A stretch of DNA of 64,000 nucleotides from Candidatus Thioglobus sp. NP1 (GTDB lineage: Bacteria; Pseudomonadota; Gammaproteobacteria; PS1; Pseudothioglobaceae). Shown here one piece after another: positions 54,350-63,870 of this stretch (positions within the stretch are counted from its first letter, which is position 1; the number at the start of each line of letters is the position of its first letter). A program made the translations under genes and the position numbers. Below the pieces are notes generated by a model that was not told where the DNA came from, searched no databases, and saw only the letters and a program-made list of their open reading frames with translations. The stretch lies in contig NZ_CP023860.1 of NCBI RefSeq assembly GCF_003326015.1, positions 1,426,001 to 1,490,000 of the forward strand, read 5' to 3'.

Positions 54350-55567
54350 ATGAATAAAGATGAAATTTATGACTATGTCGTTTTAGGAGGTGGGATTGTT
54401 GGTGTCTCAACGGCACTTGCACTTATTACAAAACATCCAAGTAAACGAGTATTACTTTTAGAAAAAGAGAAATCTTTTGCATCTCACCAAACTGGTCATA
54501 ATAGTGGGGTTATTCATGCAGGTGTTTATTATCAACCAGGAAGCTTAAAGGCTCAGTTTTGTAAAGAAGGCCTCAATGAAACTATTAATTTTTGTAAACT
54601 TCATAATATTCCCTATGAGCAATGTGGAAAGTTATTAGTTGCGACTTCTGATCTAGAATTATCCAGAATGAATGAGTTACATGAAAAGTGTAAAAAAAAT
54701 AAAATTAATGTTAAAGTTTTAGACCAAAAACAACTAAATAAACTTGAACCGAATGTTATTGGATTAGGCGCTCTCCTAGTTAAATCAACTGGTATTGTTA
54801 ACTATAAGCTGATTACAAAAAAAATGTCAGAACAATACGAGTCTTTAGGTGGTGAATCTATTCTTGATACTGAGGTCATAAATCTTAAGGAGGATACAGA
54901 TAAGATTGAGATAATAACTAAGAATGAGCGCTTTAAATCTAAATATCTAGTATGTTGCGCAGGGTTAATGGCTGATCGAATAGCAAGACTTCTTAGTATT
55001 AAAATTGATTTTCAGATTGTCCCATTTCGGGGTGAATATTTTAAACTAGCAAGCACTCATAATAAACTTGTAAAACATTTGATTTATCCAATACCTGATC
55101 CTTCAATGCCCTTCTTGGGAGTTCACTTGACTCGAATGATAGATGGCAGTATCACAGTTGGACCTAATGCTGTTCTTGGTTTTAAAAGAGAAGGTTACAA
55201 TAAATTTAATTTTAATTTTAAGGATACTTTTCAAATGATTTCATTCATAGGACTTTATAGAGTATTGCTAAAAAATATTAAGTCGGGCTTATATGAAATG
55301 AAAAATTCATTATTTAAAAGTGGCTATTTAAAAGAAGTTCAAAAATATAGTCCTTCTATAAAACTTAATGATCTTGAACCATATCCAGCAGGAGTTCGCG
55401 CCCAAGCAGTTCTAAAAGATGGCAGTCTTGTTCATGATTTTCTTTTTGCTGAGAGCAGACGCTCCATACATGTTTGTAATGCGCCCTCACCAGCTGCTAC
55501 TTCCGCCATACCAATTGGGAGGTATATAACAGACAAGGCGACAAAGGCATCCAATCAGCTTAACTAG
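54350..55567 (+). CDS. lhgO: L-2-hydroxyglutarate oxidase/dehydrogenase
   Basis: FAD enzyme oxidising L-2-hydroxyglutarate to 2-oxoglutarate, feeding electrons to quinone or oxygen. 405 residues. Rossmann YVVLGGGIVGVSTALAL near the N-terminus, TGHNSGVIHAGVYYQPGSLKAQFC (split) and YPAGVRAQAV are characteristic. With GlaH it turns glutarate plus 2-oxoglutarate into succinate plus regenerated 2-oxoglutarate. Its end overlaps the convergent amidotransferase by 4 bases. Confidence 0.94.
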   Translation: MNKDEIYDYVVLGGGIVGVSTALALITKHPSKRVLLLEKEKSFASHQTGHNSGVIHAGVYYQPGSLKAQFCKEGLNETINFCKLHNIPYEQCGKLLVATSDLELSRMNELHEKCKKNKINVKVLDQKQLNKLEPNVIGLGALLVKSTGIVNYKLITKKMSEQYESLGGESILDTEVINLKEDTDKIEIITKNERFKSKYLVCCAGLMADRIARLLSIKIDFQIVPFRGEYFKLASTHNKLVKHLIYPIPDPSMPFLGVHLTRMIDGSITVGPNAVLGFKREGYNKFNFNFKDTFQMISFIGLYRVLLKNIKSGLYEMKNSLFKSGYLKEVQKYSPSIKLNDLEPYPAGVRAQAVLKDGSLVHDFLFAESRRSIHVCNAPSPAATSAIPIGRYITDKATKASNQLN

Positions 55568-56277
55568 TTTAAGAAAAACCGCCTTATAGTCTCAGCAAAT
55601 TGATTGGATTGAACACTATCAGGATGACTTTTGAGTCCAATTAAAGCTGGGTCAACAAATTGCTTTGGAATAGTCACATCTCTTCGAGCTGTTAGAAGAG
55701 CCTTTATAAAATCAACTAAAAATTCAGGATGAGCTTGCATAGTTAGAACCTTATCTTTTATATAGAACCCAGCATTTTCACAAAAATCAGATTTAGCGTA
55801 AACAGTAGCTCCATTTGGAGGACTTAAAACTTGATCCTGATGACAGATATTCAAGGTGACTTCACTTGATAAATTACCCATATAGTTAGTCTTATTATTA
55901 ATTTGATAGGTATGAAGTCCCAATCCCCAACCTTTTGTTGATTTTTCAACATTACCACCTAAAGCTTGTGCAATAAGTTGATGCCCAAAACAAACACCAA
56001 AAATTGGAAGTTTATTATCATAAATATCTTTAATTAGTTGACTCACAATTGGAATCCAAGAATGCTCTTCATACACTCCATGAGGAGAGCCTGTGACGAT
56101 CCATCCATCACAATCGTTATGATTTAAAGGGAAAATTCCATCAAGGATATTAAATGTTTTGAATTCAAATAATTTCTCATCAGAATTAATTAAATTGATT
56201 AACATTTCAGCATAGGTACCATACTTATCCACTAAATCTTCTGAAGCCCTTCCTACAAGTAATATTCCTATTTTCAT
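55564..56277 (-). CDS. Class I glutamine amidotransferase-like protein
   Basis: 237 residues. Nucleophile C96 in FGVCFGHQLIAQALGG and H183, E185 in MQAHPEF form the catalytic triad of class I amidotransferases (GuaA-N-terminal-like). It is not the PuuD sequence type, but as last gene of an aminotransferase-oxidase-ureohydrolase operon it may do PuuD's job, hydrolysing gamma-glutamyl products of polyamine breakdown. That role is inferred from position only. Confidence 0.85.
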   Translation of the reverse strand: MKIGILLVGRASEDLVDKYGTYAEMLINLINSDEKLFEFKTFNILDGIFPLNHNDCDGWIVTGSPHGVYEEHSWIPIVSQLIKDIYDNKLPIFGVCFGHQLIAQALGGNVEKSTKGWGLGLHTYQINNKTNYMGNLSSEVTLNICHQDQVLSPPNGATVYAKSDFCENAGFYIKDKVLTMQAHPEFLVDFIKALLTARRDVTIPKQFVDPALIGLKSHPDSVQSNQFAETIRRFFLN

Positions 56278-56291
56278 AATGGTATTTAAAG

Positions 56292-57263
56292 TTAGATTTT
56301 TATTTTATTTTTTTGCTGAGCTCTAAGTACTAAATAATCATGAGCGATTGTCGCTGCTAATATAGCCGTAATTTCTGCATGATCATAGGCAGGTGCCACC
56401 TCAACGACATCTGCACCAATAAAATTTAAATCACCTAAACCTCTAATTATTCCTAAAGCTTGAGCAGATGTTAATCCTCCAGCAACTGGAGTTCCAGTTC
56501 CAGGAGCGTATGCTGGATCAAGTCCATCAATATCAAATGTTAGATAAGCAGGTCGATCTTTAACAACATCAATTATTTTTTTTATTACTTTTTTGACACC
56601 ATTCTCATGAACCCATGGTGCATCTAAAATAGTAGTTCCCTTGGTATTACTGTTATGAGTTCTTATCCCAATCTGAATAGAATGCTCAGTATCAATTAAA
56701 TTTTCTTTTATAGCTCTTGAAAACATAGTTCCATGATCGAGCCTACCATCCTCATCAGGCCATGAATCTGTATGAGCATCAAAATGAACAAGAGCAATTG
56801 GTCCATGTTTTGCGGCATGTGCTCTTAAAAGTGGATAAGTTACGAAATGATCACCACCAAAAGTTAACATCTCAACACCAGCATTTAAAATAGTTGTGGC
56901 ATGAGCCTCAATTTGCGAGACTACATTTCCGTGAAAACCATAGTCAAGTTCACAATCTCCATAATCTGAAACTGCCAAAGTTTTAAAAGGGTCTATTCCA
57001 TCAGGAAAGGCTAATAATTCTGCAAGTTGAACAGAGGCTTCTCTTATCGCCTTTGGACCAAATCTTGCGCCTGGTCGAAAACTAGTAGCAGCATCATAGG
57101 GAATACCACTAACAGCAATATCAACTCCCTTTAAATCTTTTGTATACTTTCGCCTCAGAAAACTTAGCGCTCCGCCATAGGTCATTTCATTGGCCCTTCC
57201 ATAAAGACTTTTTTTTGTAAAAGCCTGATCAGTATCTAAATCCTCAAAATCATCAATACTCAT
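56292..57263 (-). CDS. speB: Agmatinase-like ureohydrolase (arginase family)
   Basis: Manganese enzyme releasing urea from a guanidino compound, most likely agmatine to putrescine. 323 residues. Metal-binding motifs: GGDH (136-139), DAHTD (162-166), DIDGLDP (244-250), and the SFRPGARFGPKAIRE start typical of agmatinases. Guanidinobutyrase cannot be excluded. In this operon it would supply putrescine from imported agmatine. Confidence 0.88.
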   Translation of the reverse strand: MSIDDFEDLDTDQAFTKKSLYGRANEMTYGGALSFLRRKYTKDLKGVDIAVSGIPYDAATSFRPGARFGPKAIREASVQLAELLAFPDGIDPFKTLAVSDYGDCELDYGFHGNVVSQIEAHATTILNAGVEMLTFGGDHFVTYPLLRAHAAKHGPIALVHFDAHTDSWPDEDGRLDHGTMFSRAIKENLIDTEHSIQIGIRTHNSNTKGTTILDAPWVHENGVKKVIKKIIDVVKDRPAYLTFDIDGLDPAYAPGTGTPVAGGLTSAQALGIIRGLGDLNFIGADVVEVAPAYDHAEITAILAATIAHDYLVLRAQQKNKIKI

Positions 57264-57295
57264 ACAATCTCTCTATTTAAAAATAGTAAACAACA

Positions 57296-58564
57296 TTATA
57301 TTCTGTCTAATAACGAATAGTAAAGCATACCAATCTTCATACTTGGATTTCGTAAAAATCTTCCACCTGGAAAGCTTTGCCTTGGGATTTTAGCCATTAG
57401 ATCAAAAGTCTCACCACTACCTAATATTTTTTCAGAAATGATCTTGCCAGAATAACTTGCCAAGGCAACACCTTGGCCTGAATAACCTTGAGCAGATATT
57501 ACTCTATCATTTTTAAGGGTTGTAAAAAAAGGTAGCCGGTTCAATGTAATCGCAAGCTTACCACCCCAGGCATAATCAATTTTAACTCCCTTAAGAAATG
57601 GATAAATTTTTTCTAAAGGTTTAGTAACTATAGGTACAATATTTTTTGATAATTCTTGAGAATAGTTCTCTCCACCCCCAAAAAGCAAGCGCTTATCTGC
57701 ACTCATCCTAAAGTAATTAATTACGAATCTTGAATCTGCAAAAGCTATATCCCTTGGATTTATTTTTTTAACTACTTCATCACTCAAAGGCTTTGTTGCA
57801 ACAATATAATTATTCATTGGCAAAATTTTTGAAGTCAAGCTTTTTTCAAGATTACCAAGATAACCATTGCATGCAAGCACAATACGATCTGCTTTCACGG
57901 ATCCATTCTTAGTAATTACCTTTACATGATCATCTAAAACCTTATAACCACTTGCGGCAGTATTTTCGTATATTTTTGCGCCTGCAGATAATGCTGCTTG
58001 AGCAATTCCAAGAGCGTAATTAAGAGGATGACAGTGGGCCTCACCTTCATCATAACTTCCTCCATAATATGAGCTTGATCCTGTTACCTCTCTCATTTCA
58101 TTATCATTTAGATAATCCATATCCTCATAATCATAGTTTTTTTTCATATGATCAACATATTGCTTTGATTCATCACAATATTTCTGTTTGTGATTTGGAT
58201 GAGCAATACCCTTTTTATAGTCACACTGAATTTGGTATTTATCAATAAGCTCTTTTGCATGATATTTTGATTTTTCACCAATTTTCCACAATACCTTAGC
58301 ATAATCAAAGCCTAAAGCCTTTTCTAAATAAAATTGATCTCTTCGCATCCCACCTGATACTTGCCCCCCATTAGCCCCAGATGCTCCAGAAGCAATCTTA
58401 TTAGACTCAATAAGTACTACATTGACACCTTTTTTAGCAAGATAAAGAGCAGTTGATAAACCTGTATACCCACCACCAATAACACAGATATCAGCTAAAA
58501 CATCTTCAGTAAGTGGTGACTGCTCGATTTCTTTATTTCTACTAGCCTGATAGTAAGATTGCAC
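57296..58564 (-). CDS. puuB: FAD-dependent amine oxidase, gamma-glutamylputrescine oxidase type
   Basis: 422 residues of the DAO family: Rossmann ADICVIGGGYTGLSTALYLAKKG at about 24-46 (split in the conserved core), GANGGQVSGGMRRDQ, GWGGKLAITLNRLPFF-like segment (here YAWGGKLAITLNRLPF) and SAQGYSGQGVALASYSGK. Matches PuuB, which oxidises gamma-glutamylputrescine to gamma-glutamylaminobutyraldehyde. The presence of a PuuA-like ligase in the divergent operon supports the assignment. Eleven bases after the aminotransferase. Confidence 0.85.
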   Translation of the reverse strand: MQSYYQASRNKEIEQSPLTEDVLADICVIGGGYTGLSTALYLAKKGVNVVLIESNKIASGASGANGGQVSGGMRRDQFYLEKALGFDYAKVLWKIGEKSKYHAKELIDKYQIQCDYKKGIAHPNHKQKYCDESKQYVDHMKKNYDYEDMDYLNDNEMREVTGSSSYYGGSYDEGEAHCHPLNYALGIAQAALSAGAKIYENTAASGYKVLDDHVKVITKNGSVKADRIVLACNGYLGNLEKSLTSKILPMNNYIVATKPLSDEVVKKINPRDIAFADSRFVINYFRMSADKRLLFGGGENYSQELSKNIVPIVTKPLEKIYPFLKGVKIDYAWGGKLAITLNRLPFFTTLKNDRVISAQGYSGQGVALASYSGKIISEKILGSGETFDLMAKIPRQSFPGGRFLRNPSMKIGMLYYSLLDRI

Positions 58565-58574
58565 TTGTAAAAAA

Positions 58575-59948
58575 CTACTTTATAGATTGGGCCGTTAGAT
58601 CAAGACACTTCCAAACCTTCTCTATAATTTCATCAATATGCTCATTATTACAAATTAATGGAGGAGAAATAACCATCTTATTTTTAATTGCCCGCATTAC
58701 TATGCCATTCTCATAACAAAGATCACGACATTTTCCAACAATCTCTCCACTATTATCAAAGCGCTTACAATTTTCTTTATCTTCAACAATTTCTATTGCT
58801 GCAAGCATTCCAAGTTGTCTTGCTTCACCAACTAAGGAGTGGCTCTCTAAATCCTTCCACTTACTTCCCAAGTATGGGGCAGTATTATTTTTGACTTGGT
58901 GAATTATATTAGTGCTCTCCATTAACTCAAGGTTAGCTATAGCTGCAGCCATACAGGCTGGATGTCCTGAATAGGTATAACCATGATTAAACTCTTCCTT
59001 AGCTGAGGCTAATACATCAACAATATCATCATCAACAATAACACCTCCAACTGGAAGATAACCCGAAGTTACTCCCTTTGCAAATGCCATCAAATCTGGC
59101 TTAAAGTTAAAGTGTCCAGAACCAAACCATTCACCCGTCCTTCCAAATCCACATATGACCTCATCTGCAACTAAAAGGATATTTCTTTCCTTGCAAATTC
59201 GACTTATTTCTGGCCAATAAGTTTTTGGAGGAATAATAACACCACCCGCGCCCTGAATAGGTTCAGCTATAAATGCTGCAACACGATCTTCACCAAGTTC
59301 ATCAATTTTTTTAGCAAGAGTTTGAGCTACTTTAATTCCAAAATCATCTTCATCAATTTTGCCACCTGCCTCAACACAAGCATCATAATAGTAGGGCTGA
59401 TCTATATGCTCAATATCAGCTATTGGTAAACCACCTTGCGCATGCATAGCACTCATCCCTCCCAAACTAGCCCCAGCCATAGTAGAACCATGGTATGCAT
59501 TTTTACGACTAATAATCACAGACTTGGAGGGTTTACCTTTTGCTGCCCAGTAGTGTCTTGATAACCTAACAACAGTATCATTAGCTTCAGATCCAGAACC
59601 ACAAAAATAAACTTTATTCATTCCATCTGGAGTTTTATCAGCAATCATTTCAGATAATTTAATCGCAGCTGGATGGCTTGAACCAAAGAAATTATTATAG
59701 TAAACAAGTTCTTTCATTTGCTCATTAACTGCCTTAATAATTGATTGTTGGCCATAACCCATGTTGACACACCATAGCCCTGACATACTATCTAAAATTT
59801 TCTTACCATCATTATCATAAATATAAACACCGTCTGCACGGCTAATAATATGAGTTTCCTCAGGATTATTCATATAACTTAAATCGCTAAATGATTGAAT
59901 GAGATGCTTTGCATTTTTTTGTTGGAGTGCTGAAGTACTTGCAGTCAT
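58575..59948 (-). CDS. Class III aminotransferase, putrescine/cadaverine type
   Basis: PLP enzyme transferring the amino group of a diamine to pyruvate or 2-oxoglutarate. 457 residues from ATG 59948, chosen because AAAGGA lies 6 bases upstream; a longer frame would begin at 59975. PLP lysine K291 (AFAKGVTSGYLPVG), D262 (VADEVICGFG), and NFFGSSHPAA match the SpuC/PatA-like group. It offers a direct transamination route beside the glutamylation route of PuuA-PuuB. First gene of the minus-strand operon. Confidence 0.88.
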   Translation of the reverse strand: MTASTSALQQKNAKHLIQSFSDLSYMNNPEETHIISRADGVYIYDNDGKKILDSMSGLWCVNMGYGQQSIIKAVNEQMKELVYYNNFFGSSHPAAIKLSEMIADKTPDGMNKVYFCGSGSEANDTVVRLSRHYWAAKGKPSKSVIISRKNAYHGSTMAGASLGGMSAMHAQGGLPIADIEHIDQPYYYDACVEAGGKIDEDDFGIKVAQTLAKKIDELGEDRVAAFIAEPIQGAGGVIIPPKTYWPEISRICKERNILLVADEVICGFGRTGEWFGSGHFNFKPDLMAFAKGVTSGYLPVGGVIVDDDIVDVLASAKEEFNHGYTYSGHPACMAAAIANLELMESTNIIHQVKNNTAPYLGSKWKDLESHSLVGEARQLGMLAAIEIVEDKENCKRFDNSGEIVGKCRDLCYENGIVMRAIKNKMVISPPLICNNEHIDEIIEKVWKCLDLTAQSIK

Positions 59949-60127
59949 ATTCTTTCCTTTAAAATTAATTATCAATTACCATTTTAATAACAAAACTAAT
60001 GAATGTAGCTTGTCATTTGTCTTTAGATGATATAGTGTAATCCATTTTTACTTTTTCACAATAATTAATTTAATATTTGCCGATAAAATTAAGGTATTGT
60101 TAAAAAAATAATCAAAAAAGATAGTTT
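59949..60127. promoter_or_regulatory. Divergent promoter region of the polyamine operons
   Basis: 179 AT-rich bases drive both operons. The aminotransferase ribosome site (AAAGGA) is at its left edge. TTGTCA with TATAGT 15 bases on (about 60009-60035) is a possible plus-strand promoter with short spacing. No operator palindrome stands out and no regulator gene is nearby, so control is unknown. Confidence 0.4.
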
Positions 60128-61486
60128 ATGAAAAATATTGCTACAAAGTTTCTTGATGAAAATCCTGAACTAGAAAAAATTGAGTTCATTTATGTCGATT
60201 TTAATGGCATTCCCAGAGGTAAGAATGCATCGCCCAAAACCCTAATTAAAGCCTCTGAAGGTGGTTTAAAAATGCCTATTTCTAGTTATGTTCTTGATGT
60301 CTGGGGAGACAACCCTAAAGGTACAGGATTAGTTATGAGTGGTGATGGTGATGCGATATGTAGAATTGTTGAAAGCTCACTAGCAATTACTCCTTGGAGC
60401 TCTCGAAATACCGCCCAATGCATAGTCAGCATGGAAGATGGAAATGGCGATGCTATATATGCTGATCCAAGGAATGTTTTGAATTCAATTCTTAGTCGAT
60501 TCAAAAATCTTGGTTTGAGACCAGTGATAGCTCCAGAAATGGAGTTTTATCTAATAGATAAGCAGCTTCAAAAAAATGGACATCCTCAAATGCCATTGAT
60601 TCCAGGAACAAATAGACGTTATGAAGAGGTTCAATTACTTAACTTAAGTGAGATGGATGACTTTGAAGAGTTCTTTGAGCTAGTGGAAAAAAGTGCTATT
60701 TCCTTAGGGATTCCAGCTGAAACAGCAATTAAAGAGTGTGCTCCAGGACAGTTTGAAATTAATTTGCTCCATCATGATGATGCTTTATTAATGGCAGATC
60801 AAGCTTTCTTAATGAAACGTTTAATTAAAAACTGTGCTCGTAAGTTTAATTTGAATGCAACATTTATGGCCAAACCATTTTCAGAAGAAGCCGGTAATGG
60901 GATGCATGCCCATTTAAGTATTATTGATAAAGATGGTAAAAATATATTTAAAGTTAATAAAAATAAACAACCACAAGGCGTTTTTGCAAGTGCTATCGCT
61001 GGATTATTAAAAAATGCTCCAGACTTTCTTTCTTTTTATGCGCCTCATTCAAATTCTTATAGAAGATTAGTTCATAATGCTGATCATGCCCCAACTACAT
61101 TAAGCTGGGGAAATGAAAACAGAACTGCCCTTGTAAGACTTCCAGAAGCCTCTAATAATGCAACAAGATTGGAATTTAGACTACCCAGTGCAGACTCAAA
61201 TCCATATTTAGTTTTTGCATCAATCCTGGCAAGTGTTCTCAATGGAATAGAAAACGAATTTAATCTTGAAAAAGAAACAATTGGAAACGCTCATGCACAA
61301 CACGAACCAGAATTAGGAATAACATGGCGTGAAGCTGTGCATAAAACAAGTGTATCATCAGTGGTTAAAGAATTCTTTGGTGATAGATTTCAACAGTCTT
61401 ATCAATGCGTTAAAGAATCAGAAATAAAAAGATTTGAAAGTACAATTACAGATTTTGAATACAATTCATACTTAAGACATCTTTAA
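60128..61486 (+). CDS. puuA: Gamma-glutamylpolyamine synthetase (glutamine synthetase family)
   Basis: 452 residues of the glutamine synthetase superfamily, but of the PuuA/GlnA-like type that couples glutamate to an amine: VDFNGIPRGKN at the N-terminus, APEMEFYLID, ECAPGQFEINL, GNGMHAHLSI, HNADHAPTTLSWGNENRTALVR (split) and the RLEFRLPSADSNPYL end. The adenylylation tyrosine context of true GlnA is absent. Likely substrate putrescine, cadaverine or spermidine. Head of the uptake operon. Confidence 0.9.
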   Translation: MKNIATKFLDENPELEKIEFIYVDFNGIPRGKNASPKTLIKASEGGLKMPISSYVLDVWGDNPKGTGLVMSGDGDAICRIVESSLAITPWSSRNTAQCIVSMEDGNGDAIYADPRNVLNSILSRFKNLGLRPVIAPEMEFYLIDKQLQKNGHPQMPLIPGTNRRYEEVQLLNLSEMDDFEEFFELVEKSAISLGIPAETAIKECAPGQFEINLLHHDDALLMADQAFLMKRLIKNCARKFNLNATFMAKPFSEEAGNGMHAHLSIIDKDGKNIFKVNKNKQPQGVFASAIAGLLKNAPDFLSFYAPHSNSYRRLVHNADHAPTTLSWGNENRTALVRLPEASNNATRLEFRLPSADSNPYLVFASILASVLNGIENEFNLEKETIGNAHAQHEPELGITWREAVHKTSVSSVVKEFFGDRFQQSYQCVKESEIKRFESTITDFEYNSYLRHL

Positions 61487-61570
61487 ATATGTTTGTTTTT
61501 GTGATTTCAAAAAAGGTGATTAAAATAAAAAATTACCAATTAATAAAGTAAAAAAAATAAAGGAGAAATA

Positions 61571-62662
61571 ATGAAAAATAAATTAAATAATCTACTCGTT
61601 GCTGGTGCATTAACTTTTTCAGCGCAAGTTGCAATTGCAGACGAAGTAGTAAATGTTCTTAACTGGTCAGACTACATTGATGAACAGGTCAATACTGATT
61701 TTACCGCTGCAACTGGCATCAAAGTTGTTTATGATGTATTTGATTCAAACGAAGTCCTTGAGGCTAAGCTTTTAGCAGGTGGCTCAGGATATGATGTTGT
61801 GGTTCCTTCAAGTAGCTTTTTAGCTCGTCAAATAGAAGCAGGCGTTTTCCAAAAACTTGATAAGTCAAAATTATCCAATATTGGTAATATGTGGAGTGAT
61901 ATTGAAGATCAAGTCGCTCAATTTGGTCCGCTTAATGACTATTCTGTTAACTATATGTGGGGAACAACAGGAATTGGTTATAACGAAGGTCTAATTGGTG
62001 AAAGAATGGCAGATGCGCCAACAACTTCTTTGGCGATGGTTTTTGATCCAGATGTTGTTTCTAAATTTGCTGACTGTGGCGTTCATTTACTTAACGCGCC
62101 AACCGAAATAATTCCTGCTGCCTTAGCATATCTTGGAGAGGATCCTAGAAGTACTGACGCTGATGTGATTAAAAAAGCTGAAGAAGTTCTTATGAAGGTT
62201 CGTCCTTATATTCAAAAATTCCATTCATCCCAATACATTGATGCACTTGCAAATGGTGATATTTGCTTAGTAGTTGGTTGGTCAGGTGATATCTTTATGG
62301 CTCAATACGCAGCTTGGGATGCAGAAAATGATGTTGAAATCGTTTATGCAATTCCAGAAGAAGGTGCACTAATGTGGTTTGATCAATTAGCAGTTCCAAA
62401 AGATGCTCCAAATGCAAGTAACGCGCATAAGTACATCAATTGGATTATGGATCCTGAGCAGATTGCAACAGCAACAAATTACGTTTGGTATGCTAATGGT
62501 AACCTAGCGTCACAACCATTATTAGAAGAAGATCTGTTGAATGATCCAGCAGTTTATCCAACACCTGAGGTAATGGAGGGTTTATATATTAGCCCAACTT
62601 ATGATTCAAAATCCCAAAGAGTGGTAACACGTACTTGGACTAAAATTACTACAGGTCAATAA
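61571..62662 (+). CDS. potF: Polyamine ABC transporter substrate-binding protein
   Basis: Periplasmic binding protein of the PotD/PotF family. 363 residues: signal peptide ending around AIADE (cleavage near residue 23), then VVNVLNWSDYIDEQVNTDF, YDVVVPSSSFLARQIEAGVFQKLDKSKLSN (split) and the PWY-like aromatic pocket residues (W33, WSDY). Full AAAGGAG ribosome site. Followed by a long hairpin and the ATPase. Confidence 0.93.
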   Translation: MKNKLNNLLVAGALTFSAQVAIADEVVNVLNWSDYIDEQVNTDFTAATGIKVVYDVFDSNEVLEAKLLAGGSGYDVVVPSSSFLARQIEAGVFQKLDKSKLSNIGNMWSDIEDQVAQFGPLNDYSVNYMWGTTGIGYNEGLIGERMADAPTTSLAMVFDPDVVSKFADCGVHLLNAPTEIIPAALAYLGEDPRSTDADVIKKAEEVLMKVRPYIQKFHSSQYIDALANGDICLVVGWSGDIFMAQYAAWDAENDVEIVYAIPEEGALMWFDQLAVPKDAPNASNAHKYINWIMDPEQIATATNYVWYANGNLASQPLLEEDLLNDPAVYPTPEVMEGLYISPTYDSKSQRVVTRTWTKITTGQ

Positions 62663-62673
62663 TTCTTAATCCA

Positions 62674-62717
62674 CATAACCCTTCTTGATGCTTATCATCA
62701 GGAAGGGTTATGTTTTA
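62674..62717 (+). terminator. Long hairpin between binding protein and ATPase genes
   Basis: CATAACCCTTCTTGATG (62674-62690) pairs with 62696-62712 over 17 bp (one G-U), loop CTTAT, followed by TTTTATT. Lies in the 71-base gap between potF and potG. It resembles a leaky terminator or mRNA stabiliser giving more binding protein than transporter. Confidence 0.7.
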
Positions 62718-62733
62718 TTGCCTTTAAAAAAAT

Positions 62734-63864
62734 ATGTCAGAATCTACTTCATTCAGCCCATGGCTGGACCCAACTCAAGTACCTTATATTCAAATTCAAA
62801 ATGTAACAAAGAAATTTGGAGAATTCACTGCTATAGATAATCTAACTTTAGATATCTATAAGAATGAGTTTTTTTCCTTATTAGGCCCATCTGGTTGTGG
62901 AAAAACAACTCTACTTAGGATGCTAGCAGGTTTTGAGAAAATTACAAATGGTAAAATTCTTCTCGATGGAGAGGATATATCAGAAATACCTCCGCACCTA
63001 AGGCCTATCAATATGATGTTTCAGTCATATGCTCTTTTTCCTCATATGACTGTAGAAAAGAATATAGCCTTTGGACTCAAACAAGACAATCTGCCTACTA
63101 ATGAAATTGATCAAAGAGTTGAGGAGATGCTAGAGCTAGTTGAACTTACTGATTTTGCAAAACGTAAACCAAACCAACTCTCTGGAGGACAAAGTCAACG
63201 AGTAGCTCTTGCAAGAAGTCTAGCAAAACGTCCAAAACTATTACTTTTAGATGAGCCATTAGGAGCTCTAGATAAAAGACTAAGGGAGCAAACTCAATTT
63301 GAACTAATGGATATCCAAGAAAAATTAGAAGTTACTTTTGTTATTGTTACCCATGATCAAGAGGAGGCAATGACCGTTTCAAGCAGAATTGGTGTGATGG
63401 ATTCTGGAAACTTGGTTCAAGTTGCAACGCCTGCAGAAATCTATGAGGCACCCATTAATAAAGATGTTGCTGACTTTATAGGTGACGTTAATATATTAAA
63501 AGGAATCTATAAAGGACAAAATAAAATTGGTACTCAATTACTCTCTGAAGATTCAAATTCAATAGTATTTGCAACTCAAGAGGTTGGTGCTGAGATTGAA
63601 GATGAGATGTGGTTTGCTGTTAGACCTGAGAAACTTGAAATATCTAAAAATCCACCCTCAAATGATCATAATATATTGAAAGGAACTATTGAAGATATTG
63701 CTTATGGAGGAAGCTTTTCAACTTATCATGTTAAACTTGATAATGGTCGAATTCTTAAGGCAATTCGTGCAAATCGTGTGAGAACTAAAGAACATCATTT
63801 AACCTGGGAAGATGAAGTTTTTCTTCAGTGGGCACCCCATTCCGCAGTTGTTCTTCTTTCTTAG
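62734..63864 (+). CDS. potG: Polyamine ABC transporter ATP-binding protein
   Basis: 376 residues. Walker A GPSGCGKTT (51-59), signature LSGGQSQRVALARSL (from 149), Walker B LLLLDEP (169-175), and the C-terminal TOBE domain; PPHLRPINMMFQSYALFPHMTVE is identical in style to PotG/PotA. Better match to the putrescine system PotG. Downstream permease starts 6 bases after its stop. Confidence 0.93.
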   Translation: MSESTSFSPWLDPTQVPYIQIQNVTKKFGEFTAIDNLTLDIYKNEFFSLLGPSGCGKTTLLRMLAGFEKITNGKILLDGEDISEIPPHLRPINMMFQSYALFPHMTVEKNIAFGLKQDNLPTNEIDQRVEEMLELVELTDFAKRKPNQLSGGQSQRVALARSLAKRPKLLLLDEPLGALDKRLREQTQFELMDIQEKLEVTFVIVTHDQEEAMTVSSRIGVMDSGNLVQVATPAEIYEAPINKDVADFIGDVNILKGIYKGQNKIGTQLLSEDSNSIVFATQEVGAEIEDEMWFAVRPEKLEISKNPPSNDHNILKGTIEDIAYGGSFSTYHVKLDNGRILKAIRANRVRTKEHHLTWEDEVFLQWAPHSAVVLLS

Positions 63865-63870
63865 TTTCTA

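Noticed and set aside
56292-57263. Arginase or formimidoylglutamase instead of agmatinase
   Set aside because: N-terminal FRPGARFGPKAIRE pattern and polyamine neighbours favour agmatinase or guanidinobutyrase; no hut or arginine-degradation genes nearby.
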